From positions 471,016-535,015 of the forward strand of contig NZ_CM001024.1 of NCBI RefSeq assembly GCF_000160775.2: a stretch of DNA of 64,000 bases. The letters are read 5' to 3'. The stretch comes from Aeromicrobium marinum DSM 15272. Lineage in GTDB: Bacteria > Actinomycetota > Actinomycetes > Propionibacteriales > Nocardioidaceae. The notes under the pieces are model-generated. The model ran no database searches. It saw nothing but the letters and a program-made list of their open reading frames with translations, and was not told the origin of the DNA. The translations under genes were made by a program, and so were the position numbers. Shown piece after piece: positions 8,170 through 14,922 of the stretch (position 1 is its first letter; the number at the start of each line of letters is the position of its first letter).

Positions 8170-9398
8170 GACATCGCCTCCAGCAGTCGGTCGAGGTCCA
8201 GCCCCACCCGCTCGAAGGCTTCACGGCGGGCGGGCCGCCCGTGGGCGCGCTCCAGTCGCCCCTCGCGCCGGACGAACACCGGTTCGGTCTCGATGATGTC
8301 GTTCTCGACCCGACCGGTGACGGCCACGATCTCGCGGACGGCACGTCGACCGTCGGCCCCCAGAGCGGTGTGGACGACCAGGTCGACCGAGGTGGCGACG
8401 GTCGGGACGACGAACCGGGAGCCGATGTTGTCCCCGGCCAGCAACGGCAGGGTGCACATCTTCACGAGAGCCTGCTTGGCGGAGCTCGCGTGGATGGACG
8501 CCATCCCGGGCAGGCCCGCGTTGAACGCCAGCAGCAGGTCGAGGCACTCCGCGGCGCGTACCTCGCCGACGATGATCCGGCTGGGTCGCATCCGCAGCGA
8601 CTCCTTGACCAGCGCTCGCAGGTCGACCTCGCCGGTGCCCTCGAGACCGGCCTGGCGGGTCTGCAGCGCGACCCAGTCCGGGTGGCCCGTCTGGAGCTCG
8701 AAGACCTCTTCGACCGACACCAGCCTCTGGCTGCCGGGGATGGCGGCCGCGAGACAGTTCAGCAGGGTCGTCTTGCCGGCCTGGGTGCCGCCGGACACGA
8801 CGATGTTGAGACCCGCGAGGACGCTGGCGGCGAGGAAGTCCGCGGCCTGCTGGTCGAGGGTGCCGAGCGGGACGAGGTCGTCGAGTCGGTGCGCACGGGC
8901 TACGAACTTCCGGACGTTGACGGCGGTGAAGCCCCGACTGATGCCGTCGAGCACCACGTGCAGCCGGTGCCCGCCCGGCAGCATCGCGTCGACGAACGGC
9001 GTCGACACGTCGAGCCGGCGGCCCGAGCTCGACAGCATCCGCTCGACGAGCTCGCGGACGCCCTGCGCGGTCAGGATGACGCTGGTGAGCTCGTGCCGAC
9101 CGTGGCGTGCCACGAAGACCCGGTCGGGGGCGTTGATCCAGATCTCCTCGACGTCCGGGTCGTCGAGGTACGGCTGCAGGTCGCCGAACCCGGCGATGTC
9201 GGCCACGATGCGACCGACCATCAGCTCGGGCTCGGCCAGCGACCGCACCTGACCGGTGAGGCTGAGCTGCTCGTGCTCGGCCACCACGTCGAGGGCGGCG
9301 CGGCGGACGGCGCCCGCGTCGGCCCGCGGGTCGATGCGTCGGTCGCGCACGACCTGACGCACGCGCGCGACCAGTTCCGGCGCCATGGCGTCGACCAT
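8157..9398 (-). CDS. Tad pilus assembly ATPase TadA/CpaF
   Basis: 413-residue hexameric secretion ATPase of the CpaF/TadA type. N-terminal domain FGDLQPYLDDPDVEEIWINAPDRVFV; Walker A at 203-211 (GGTQAGKTT); Walker B region SLRMRPSRIIVGEVRAAECLDLL; His-box AGLPGMASIHASS. It powers extrusion of the Flp-like pilin. It is the first gene of the Tad operon (tadA-tadB-tadC-DUF4244-three TadE/G genes). No TadZ/CpaE septum-site-like protein, secretin or prepilin peptidase is seen nearby; a secretin is not expected in a Gram-positive. Confidence 0.92.
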   Translation of the reverse strand: MVDAMAPELVARVRQVVRDRRIDPRADAGAVRRAALDVVAEHEQLSLTGQVRSLAEPELMVGRIVADIAGFGDLQPYLDDPDVEEIWINAPDRVFVARHGRHELTSVILTAQGVRELVERMLSSSGRRLDVSTPFVDAMLPGGHRLHVVLDGISRGFTAVNVRKFVARAHRLDDLVPLGTLDQQAADFLAASVLAGLNIVVSGGTQAGKTTLLNCLAAAIPGSQRLVSVEEVFELQTGHPDWVALQTRQAGLEGTGEVDLRALVKESLRMRPSRIIVGEVRAAECLDLLLAFNAGLPGMASIHASSAKQALVKMCTLPLLAGDNIGSRFVVPTVATSVDLVVHTALGADGRRAVREIVAVTGRVENDIIETEPVFVRREGRLERAHGRPARREAFERVGLDLDRLLEAMSWAP

Positions 9399-9494
9399 CT
9401 TCTGGGCCCCCCGTCCCCCGACAGAAGAAGTGTGAGCATCGTGGCAGAGCGAGCCGGATCAGGGAAGCCCCTGCATCCCAACCGGTGGACGACG

Positions 9495-9536
9495 CCGGAC
9501 CGCCCCCACACCCGGGTGGGTGTGGGGGCGGTCCGG
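9495..9536. terminator. strong hairpin between the 9560 gene and tadA
   Basis: 19-bp perfect stem (9495-9513 with 9518-9536), loop GGGT, no T-tract. It follows the stop of the 9560 gene on the minus strand and separates that gene from tadA. It closely resembles the hairpin behind its paralog at 4925-4966 (CCGCCCCCAC core in both). Confidence 0.8.
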
Positions 9537-9559
9537 TCAGGGGAGCGGACGGCCGGCGG

Positions 9560-10156
9560 TCAGCCGCGCCGGGCCAGGGTGCGGGCGGCGACCGCGGCAC
9601 CGCTCAGTGCGACCAGCGAACCGCCCAGCAGCATCCAGGTGAGGTCGTCGTCGGCGGCCGGGGTGCCGGCATCGATCCGCGTCGGGGTGGCGAACTCGCG
9701 GTCGGCCGACGTCGACGTGGGGTCACCGGTGGTGTCGTCGCCGGTGCTGCTGTCGCCGGGCTCGTCGACCGGCTCGTCGCCGCCGCAGTCCGCGCCGTGC
9801 GTGGGGCACGGCGCCGGGGCCGTGAGGTCTCCGGGGCCCTGAGGCTTGGGGTCGGCCGGGCCGGGCTGGGGGGCCTTGATGTCGCCGGGACCCTGCGGCT
9901 TCGGGTCGGGATCGACCGGCCCGGGGACCGGCGCCTTCACGTCTCCGGGGCCCTGCGGGCCGACCGGGCCGGGCTCGGGGACCCCGATCACGACGGGGCC
10001 GGGCTGCGGCTGGGGGTCGGGGTCGACGGGGCCGGGCTGGACGATCTTGATGCCCGGGTCGATGCCGGGGCCGGCGGTCGCGGGGACGGTCGTCAGCGCG
10101 AAGGCCGCGGCCGCCAGCGGGGCGGCGATGACGATGCGGGTGAGGGTGCTGTTCAT
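9560..10156 (-). CDS. secreted Pro-rich protein with C-terminal membrane anchor (paralog 2)
   Basis: 198 residues, paralog of the 4364 gene. Signal peptide 1-28 (APLAAAAFALTTVPATAGPG); repeats of PGPVDPDPKPQGPGDIKAP over about 38-112; Cys pair C117/C124 (CPTHGADC, same six-residue spacing); Asp/Thr/Ser linker; PTRIDAG at 158-164; TM anchor at about 173-191 (WMLLGGSLVALSGAAVAA); basic end RTLARRG. ATG 10156 follows a CCAGGAGA site; longer in-frame starts would cross the promoter. Likely a cell-wall or membrane surface protein transcribed from promoter B. Family unknown to me. Confidence 0.85.
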   Translation of the reverse strand: MNSTLTRIVIAAPLAAAAFALTTVPATAGPGIDPGIKIVQPGPVDPDPQPQPGPVVIGVPEPGPVGPQGPGDVKAPVPGPVDPDPKPQGPGDIKAPQPGPADPKPQGPGDLTAPAPCPTHGADCGGDEPVDEPGDSSTGDDTTGDPTSTSADREFATPTRIDAGTPAADDDLTWMLLGGSLVALSGAAVAARTLARRG

Positions 10157-10192
10157 GGTGTTCTCCTGGGTCGGTGTGGGTGGGTGCTTCAG

Positions 10193-10225
10193 GGGTAGGA
10201 GCATCCGACCGGCCAGAACCTGACA
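10193..10225 (-). promoter_or_regulatory. ECF-type promoter B for the 9560-10156 gene
   Basis: On the minus strand TGTCAGGT (10218-10225), 16-nt spacer, CTCCTACCC (10193-10201). Same blocks and spacing as promoters A and C. The transcript would start near 10186, about 30 nt before the ATG. Confidence 0.7.
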
Positions 10226-10262
10226 ACTTTCCTCCTCACTTCTCCCGTCCGGCGGTGGACAT

Positions 10263-10318
10263 GCGACCGAATGGGGCGTCATTCGGACCGTTGGGCACCG
10301 CCCCGGTCATTCGGTCGC
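10263..10318. promoter_or_regulatory. three CCGAATG motifs, candidate operator
   Basis: CCGAATG at 10267-10273 faces CATTCGG at 10280-10286 (6-nt spacer); a second CATTCGG lies at 10308-10314. The outer copies extend to an 11-bp inverted repeat (10263-10273 with 10308-10318). They sit between the divergent 9560 gene (promoter B) and the heliorhodopsin gene, where a repressor or activator could act on either side. Confidence 0.45.
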
Positions 10319-10376
10319 GAATCCACCGCCCCGGTGGGGAGGTGCGGATCCGGGCGGCGATGGCAAGGTGGGAGAC

Positions 10377-11168
10377 ATGGCTACCCACGCATCTCCCGCG
10401 CCCGACAGCCACGCCACCGGGGTGGACGACACCCGTCTGCTGGGTCTGAAACGGTGGAACTGGGCGCTGACCGTGCTGCACGCCGTCCAGGCGGTCGCGG
10501 TGCTGGTCCTCGCATCGGACTTCGCGATCACCTTGTCGACCTCGTTCCCCGAGGGGCCTCCCGGCACGCGCATCCCCGCGCCGACGGACCTCGTGGACGT
10601 GCGCATCAGCGTCGCGATCGCGGTGTTCCTCGCCCTGGCGGCGCTCGACCACGGCCTGACCTCCACCGTGATGCGCGGCCGTTATGAGGCGGGGCTCCGG
10701 GCGGGCATCAACCGGTTCCGGTGGGTGGAGTACTCCGTCAGCGCGACGATCATGATCCTGCTCATCGCGCTGTACGCCGGCATCACCCAGATGAACGCGG
10801 TCATCGCGATCGCCGGCGCCAACGTGGCCATGATCCTGTTCGGGTGGCTGCAGGAACAGATGAACCCGCCCGGTCGGAGCGTCACGACCATGCTGCCGTT
10901 CTGGTTCGGCTGTGTCGCCGGCGCCGTGCCGTGGATCGTCATCACCTACAACATCGTCGGCGCCGACACGGTGCCCGGTTTCGTGTACGGGATCTTCGTG
11001 TCGCTGTTCGTGTTCTTCATGTCGTTCGCCGTCAACCAGTACCTGCAGTACCGCGAGATCGGGCCGTGGCGCAGCTACGCGTTCGGCGAGAAGGCGTACC
11101 TGGTGCTGAGCCTGGGCGCCAAGTCGGCGTTGGCCTGGCAGATCTTCGTCGGTTCGATCGCCGGCTGA
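10377..11168 (+). CDS. heliorhodopsin
   Basis: 263-residue retinal-binding membrane protein with seven TM helices and reversed topology compared with type 1 rhodopsins. Diagnostic parts: helix 3 RWVEYSVSATIMI with the counterion-position Glu118; and helix 7 GEKAYLVLSLGAKSALAWQIF with the retinal Schiff-base Lys249. Heliorhodopsins do not pump ions; they have slow photocycles and proposed sensory or partner-protein roles. ATG 10377 (AAGG eight nt upstream) is chosen over an in-frame GTG at 10368. No carotenoid cleavage gene is in the window, so retinal must be made elsewhere or imported. It ends 2 nt from the convergent sortase stop. Confidence 0.93.
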   Translation: MATHASPAPDSHATGVDDTRLLGLKRWNWALTVLHAVQAVAVLVLASDFAITLSTSFPEGPPGTRIPAPTDLVDVRISVAIAVFLALAALDHGLTSTVMRGRYEAGLRAGINRFRWVEYSVSATIMILLIALYAGITQMNAVIAIAGANVAMILFGWLQEQMNPPGRSVTTMLPFWFGCVAGAVPWIVITYNIVGADTVPGFVYGIFVSLFVFFMSFAVNQYLQYREIGPWRSYAFGEKAYLVLSLGAKSALAWQIFVGSIAG

Positions 11169-11170
11169 CG

Positions 11171-11755
11171 TCAGGCCAGACGCAGGTAGACGATCGTGTT
11201 GTCGGGGTAGCCGGCGCCGGGGGTCGGCGTTCCTCCGCAGGTGATCAGCCGCAGCAGCGGCTCCGGGGTGTCGCCCCAGATCCGGTCGTACGGCAGCTGC
11301 TCCTTGCGGACCTGCTCGACCGACTCCACCACGAACGTGGACACGCCGTCGGTGCGGTGGACGGTCACCGGGTCGCCGGGTGCCAGCTCGTGCAGCCGGA
11401 AGAACACGTCGGGTCCGTCGGGCCCGTGCACGTGCGCCAGCACCACGGCCGGTCCGGGAGCACCCGGGCGCGGGCCCAGGCCGTACCAGCCCGCCGCGCC
11501 GAAGTCCGGCGTCTGCATGGCGCCGTCGGCCTTGAGCCCGACGCCGGAGAGCGACTCGTCGACGCCGATGGCCGGGATGCGCAGGCGGGTCGGCTCGCCC
11601 ACCTCGCCCGGCACCGGCGGCAGCGACGGTGCCGCGAACGTCGGCATCGGCCGCTCGGGTGCCGCGGGGGCGGGGGAGGTGGCGCAACCGGCCGGGACGG
11701 CCAGCGCGACCGCCAGGGCCAGTGACGTCGCGGCGCGCGCGAGGGTGTGGTGCAT
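11171..11755 (-). CDS. sortase, class E/F type, secreted
   Basis: 194 residues. Signal peptide ending near PAGC24 (weak lipobox), Pro-rich linker, then a sortase domain: PTRLRIPAIGVDESL (about 55-69), catalytic His108 in VVLAHVHGPDGPDVFFRL, and catalytic Cys173 in LLRLITCGG. The usual Arg just before the final strand is not evident (GAGYPDNTIVYLRLA), which is odd. A sortase would link surface proteins by transpeptidation; the two Pro-rich proteins with the same promoter are natural candidate substrates. ATG 11755 has a CGGAGG site 6 nt upstream, which rules out the in-frame GTG at 11782. Confidence 0.85.
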   Translation of the reverse strand: MHHTLARAATSLALAVALAVPAGCATSPAPAAPERPMPTFAAPSLPPVPGEVGEPTRLRIPAIGVDESLSGVGLKADGAMQTPDFGAAGWYGLGPRPGAPGPAVVLAHVHGPDGPDVFFRLHELAPGDPVTVHRTDGVSTFVVESVEQVRKEQLPYDRIWGDTPEPLLRLITCGGTPTPGAGYPDNTIVYLRLA

Positions 11756-11782
11756 CGGGACCTCCGGGTGGGGTGCTGTCAC

Positions 11783-11815
11783 CAGTAGGAGGATCCGGAC
11801 CCGCGTGACCTGACA
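11783..11815 (-). promoter_or_regulatory. ECF-type promoter C for the sortase
   Basis: On the minus strand TGTCAGGT (11808-11815), 16-nt spacer, CTCCTACTG (11783-11791). It lies between the sigma-factor stop and the sortase start, so the sortase can be transcribed separately from the sigma gene. Confidence 0.7.
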
Positions 11816-11827
11816 ACTATTGCGGGA

Positions 11828-13444
11828 TCACCCGGGGCAGGGATTCACGTTCGAGGTGGTCGCCGGCCCCGTCGCGACATTGCCGCGGGTGTCGGTGGCG
11901 GTGACCTGCATCGTGACCGGGCCGCCGCTCGCGAACGGGCCCATGGTGGTGGAGTACGAGCCGCCGGACGCCGACATGGCCGAGCTCCCCGATCCGCCGG
12001 GTCCGCTCCAGCTGAGCACGACCGACGTCAGACCGGACTCGTCGGACACCCCGACCGACACCGGGACGTCTGCGCAGGACGCATTGGGGTCCGTGATGCC
12101 CGGCGCGCCGACCGTGGGCGGGCGCTCGACCCCGACCCGCACCGTCACCGTGGCGCTGCCTCCGTCCCACGTCACCGTCAGGGTGCCGCTCGTCGGGCCC
12201 TCGGCGAGGCCGCCCCGACCGGCGCGGACCTCGACGTCCGCTCGGCGGCCGGGGTCCAGGGTGCCGGCAGGCGGCGACACCGTGAGCCACGCCGCCCCCG
12301 AGGTGATCCGGTACGACACCGCCTCGCCCCCGGTGTTGGTGAGCCGCAGTGGAGCCGACCCCGCCGTCGCCCCGAGGTCGATCGTGCGGGTCGACAGCGT
12401 CAGGGTGCCCGCCGTGACGACCACCTCTGCCGGGGGTTCCGTGGTCGCCGGGTCGGTGGGGGACGGGGTCGCCTCGGCCGGCTCGGTGGTGGCGGTCGCG
12501 GGGGAGGGTGCGGGCACGTCGTCGTCGGCTCCGCCGGGCCACAGCAGCACCGTCGCCACGACGGCCACCACCGCGAGGACGGCCGCAGCGACCCGGAACG
12601 CGGTGCTCCGCAGCAGACCTGTGGCCGGGGCGCCGGCCGCACCGCCGCTGCCGGGCGCGCCCATGGCGACCAGGGTGGTCTCCGCCATGACGCGGTCCCG
12701 CAGACCCAGCGGCACGGTGAACACCGGCACCGCCGCCAGCAGCGCCCACGGACTGACGATGACCTTGCGCCGTTCGGAGCAGACGTCGCACCCGTCGACG
12801 TGCCGGGCGACGCGCTTGCGGATCAGCGGCGAGAAGCTGCCGTCCCAATCGGCCAGCAGGTCGTCGAGCTCGTCGCAGTCGTCCCGCCCGAGCCGCGCGA
12901 TGAGCAACGCACCGAGCGACCGGTCGACCTGGGTGCGCAGGCGGCTGAGCATCACGTACGCGTTGGCGGCGGTCACCCCCATCGCCTCACCGAGCTCCGC
13001 GCCCTCCAGCCCCTGCCGCAGGTGCAGGTCGAGCAGGGCCCGGTCACGGTCGGCCAACCCGGCCGCGGCGTCCCACACCAGCTCACGCAGGGCGGTCGCC
13101 TGCGCCTCGTCCTCGGGCGTCCTCGCGTCGTCAGCCATGGCGACCAGCTGGTCCTCGCCGTCGTACACGACCCGCTTGCGTGCCTTCAACCGCCGCAGGC
13201 ACTCGCTGCGCACCACGGCGTACAGCCACGGCCGCAGCCGGTCCGGGTCGCGCAGCTGGGTGAGCCGTTCGGCCAGGATGACGAAGGAGTCCGCGACGGA
13301 GTCCTCGGCCTCCTCGCGGCTGCGCATCATCGCGTACGCGAAGTCGTAGAGCTTGCCGCCGTAGCGGTCGTACACCGCGGCGAAGGCCTCGCGGTCCCCC
13401 GCGAGCACGCCGGCGACCAGCTCGGCGTCCGTCGGGGCGTTCAT
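11828..13444 (-). CDS. membrane-tethered ECF sigma factor with extracytoplasmic Ig-like domains
   Basis: 538 residues. Sigma region 2 (about 20-90, LYDFAYAMMRSREEAEDSVADSF) and region 4 (about 118-185, LHLRQGLEGAELGEAMGVTAANAYVMLSRLR). A zinc-binding anti-sigma-like motif follows, C190...H215-x3-C219-x2-C222; then a TM helix (about 283-303), a Pro/Thr/Ala linker, a BACON-like domain (about 345-430, SGAAWLTVSPPAGTLDPG) and a second Ig-like domain to the end. So sigma, anti-sigma-like segment and outer sensor lie on one chain. Such C-terminally extended actinobacterial ECFs are known; activation may need proteolysis or a conformational change. ATG 13444 lies 6 nt after a TAGGAT -10 box and also overlaps the stop of a short leader ORF. 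Confidence 0.88.
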   Translation of the reverse strand: MNAPTDAELVAGVLAGDREAFAAVYDRYGGKLYDFAYAMMRSREEAEDSVADSFVILAERLTQLRDPDRLRPWLYAVVRSECLRRLKARKRVVYDGEDQLVAMADDARTPEDEAQATALRELVWDAAAGLADRDRALLDLHLRQGLEGAELGEAMGVTAANAYVMLSRLRTQVDRSLGALLIARLGRDDCDELDDLLADWDGSFSPLIRKRVARHVDGCDVCSERRKVIVSPWALLAAVPVFTVPLGLRDRVMAETTLVAMGAPGSGGAAGAPATGLLRSTAFRVAAAVLAVVAVVATVLLWPGGADDDVPAPSPATATTEPAEATPSPTDPATTEPPAEVVVTAGTLTLSTRTIDLGATAGSAPLRLTNTGGEAVSYRITSGAAWLTVSPPAGTLDPGRRADVEVRAGRGGLAEGPTSGTLTVTWDGGSATVTVRVGVERPPTVGAPGITDPNASCADVPVSVGVSDESGLTSVVLSWSGPGGSGSSAMSASGGSYSTTMGPFASGGPVTMQVTATDTRGNVATGPATTSNVNPCPG

Positions 13445-13500
13445 GCCGGGATCCTAGGGGAGAACCGGGGTGCTGAGGCGTCACGACGGTCATCGGTCAT
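13441..13500 (-). CDS. possible 19-aa leader peptide coupled to the sigma gene
   Basis: ATG at 13498-13500 has a strong ribosome site (GGAGGAGAGGG just upstream) and codes MTDDRRDASAPRFSPRIPA. Its TGA (13441-13443) overlaps the sigma ATG as ATGA. It could be translated only from the longer transcript starting at promoter D, since the nearer -10 box (13451-13456) lies inside it. This would give translational coupling to the sigma factor. No known family. Confidence 0.4.
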   Translation of the reverse strand: MTDDRRDASAPRFSPRIPA

Positions 13501-13525
13501 CCCTCTCCTCCTGCGGCTCGGTCAG

Positions 13526-13557
13526 GGGTAGGAGGCGCGGGCGGCCGATTCCTTGCA
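13526..13557 (-). promoter_or_regulatory. weaker ECF-type promoter D upstream of the sigma gene
   Basis: On the minus strand CTCCTACCC (13526-13534) is identical to promoters A and B. The -35 region TGCAAGGA (13550-13557) matches TGTCAGGT at only five of eight positions and the spacer is 15 nt. It would support autoregulation, in addition to the near -10 box TAGGAT at 13451-13456. Confidence 0.45.
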
Positions 13558-13609
13558 GTTTTCGCCCGGACGTCGGTGGTCTACGGTGGGGTCGACCCCA
13601 GGAGGATGC

Positions 13610-13780
13610 ATGACTGCCGACGACAAGGCCGACATGAAGGCCAAGTTCCGCGAGGCGTTGGAGAAGAAGAACGCCAAGCACCACGCCTCCGCCGCGGGCG
13701 CCGAGCACGACGGCAGCGAGAAGTCGCACGGCGCCAACGGCCCCACCGGAGCACGGGAGTTCCGCCGCAAGAGCGGCTGA
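13610..13780 (+). CDS. DUF5302 small protein
   Basis: 56 residues, very hydrophilic: MTADDKADMKAKFREALEKK, then KHHASAAGAEHDGSEKSHG and GPTGAREFRRKSG. This matches small actinobacterial DUF5302 proteins of unknown function. ATG 13610 follows GGAGGA. It lies 22 nt upstream of prfB, which has its own -10 box. The sequence suggests a disordered soluble protein. Confidence 0.75.
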   Translation: MTADDKADMKAKFREALEKKNAKHHASAAGAEHDGSEKSHGANGPTGAREFRRKSG

Positions 13781-13802
13781 GTCGGACCTGTAATCTCCAC
13801 GG

Positions 13803-14918
13803 GTGGCCACCATCGATTTCGCAGACCAGGTCAAGGCGCTCGACCAGACCCTGACGTCGGTCGAGAAGGTCCTCGACCTGGACGCCATGCGCAAGGAGAT
13901 CGCCGAGCTGCAGGAGCAGGTCGGCGCCCCGGACCTGTGGGACGACCAGGCCAACGCCCAGCGCGTCACCGGCCGGCTGTCGGTGCTGCAGGCGGAGGTC
14001 GACAAGGTCACGGGTCTGCGTCAGCGGCTCGACGACCTGGAGCTGCTGCACGAGATGGCGCTGGAGGAGGGCGACGACGCCTCCGTGGCCGATGCCGCCG
14101 CCGAGCTGGTGCGCGTGCACAAGTCGATCGAGGCGCTGGAGGTCCGCACGCTGCTGTCGGGCGAGTACGACATGCGCGACGCGCTGGTGTCGATCCGGTC
14201 CGGCGCCGGTGGCGTCGACGCGGCCGACTTCGCGCTGATGCTGCAGCGCATGTACATCCGCTGGGCCGAGCGGCACGGGTACACCGTCGAGATCTACGAC
14301 GTGTCGTACGCCGAGGAGGCGGGCCTGAAGTCCACGACGTTCGCGGTCAAGGCCCCGTACGCCTACGGCACCCTGTCGGTCGAGTCCGGCACCCACCGGC
14401 TCGTGCGCATCTCGCCGTTCGACAACCAGGGTCGCCGCCAGACGTCGTTCGCGGCGATCGAGGTCGTGCCGGTGCTGGAGCAGACCGACGAGATCGACGT
14501 GCCCGACGAGGAGATCCGGGTCGACGTCTACCGCTCCAGCGGTCCGGGCGGTCAGAGCGTCAACACGACCGACTCGGCCGTGCGTCTGACCCACATCCCC
14601 ACCGGCACGGTGGTCAGCTGCCAGAACGAGAAGAGCCAGCTGCAGAACAAGGCCAGCGCCATGGTGATCCTCAAGGCCAAGCTGCTCGCCCTGAAGAAGG
14701 CCGAGGAGCGCGCGCACCTCGACGAGCTGCGCGGCGACGTGCAGGCGTCGTGGGGCGACCAGATGCGCAACTACGTGCTCAACCCGTACCAGATGGTCAA
14801 GGACCTGCGGACCGAGCACGAGAGCGGCAACACCCAGGGCGTGCTCGACGGCGAGATCGACGACTTCATCGAGGCCGGCATCCGCTGGCGTCGCGAGCAG
14901 GGCGTCGAGAACGTCTGA
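13803..14918 (+). CDS. prfB: peptide chain release factor 2
   Basis: 371-residue class I release factor that recognises UGA/UAA. The stop-codon reading motif SPF is in [15 protein letters not shown] and the catalytic GGQ loop in [18 protein letters not shown]. Length is usual and there is no programmed frameshift near codon 26 as in E. coli. GTG 13803 lies 6 nt after TAATCT (13791-13796), so the mRNA is probably leaderless. The gene sits next to ftsE-ftsX-smpB as in many actinobacteria, with a UvrA-like gene inserted between. Confidence 0.96.
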   Translation: MATIDFADQVKALDQTLTSVEKVLDLDAMRKEIAELQEQVGAPDLWDDQANAQRVTGRLSVLQAEVDKVTGLRQRLDDLELLHEMALEEGDDASVADAAAELVRVHKSIEALEVRTLLSGEYDMRDALVSIRSGAGGVDAADFALMLQRMYIRWAERHGYTVEIYDVSYAEEAGLKSTTFAVKAPYAYGTLSVESGTHRLVRISPFDNQGRRQTSFAAIEVVPVLEQTDEIDVPDEEIRVDVYRSSGPGGQSVNTTDSAVRLTHIPTGTVVSCQNEKSQLQNKASAMVILKAKLLALKKAEERAHLDELRGDVQASWGDQMRNYVLNPYQMVKDLRTEHESGNTQGVLDGEIDDFIEAGIRWRREQGVENV

Positions 14919-14922
14919 CCCG

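Noticed and set aside
13803..13900. Programmed +1 frameshift in prfB
   Set aside because: The reading frame is continuous and there is no CUUUGA-like site; actinobacterial prfB normally lacks it.
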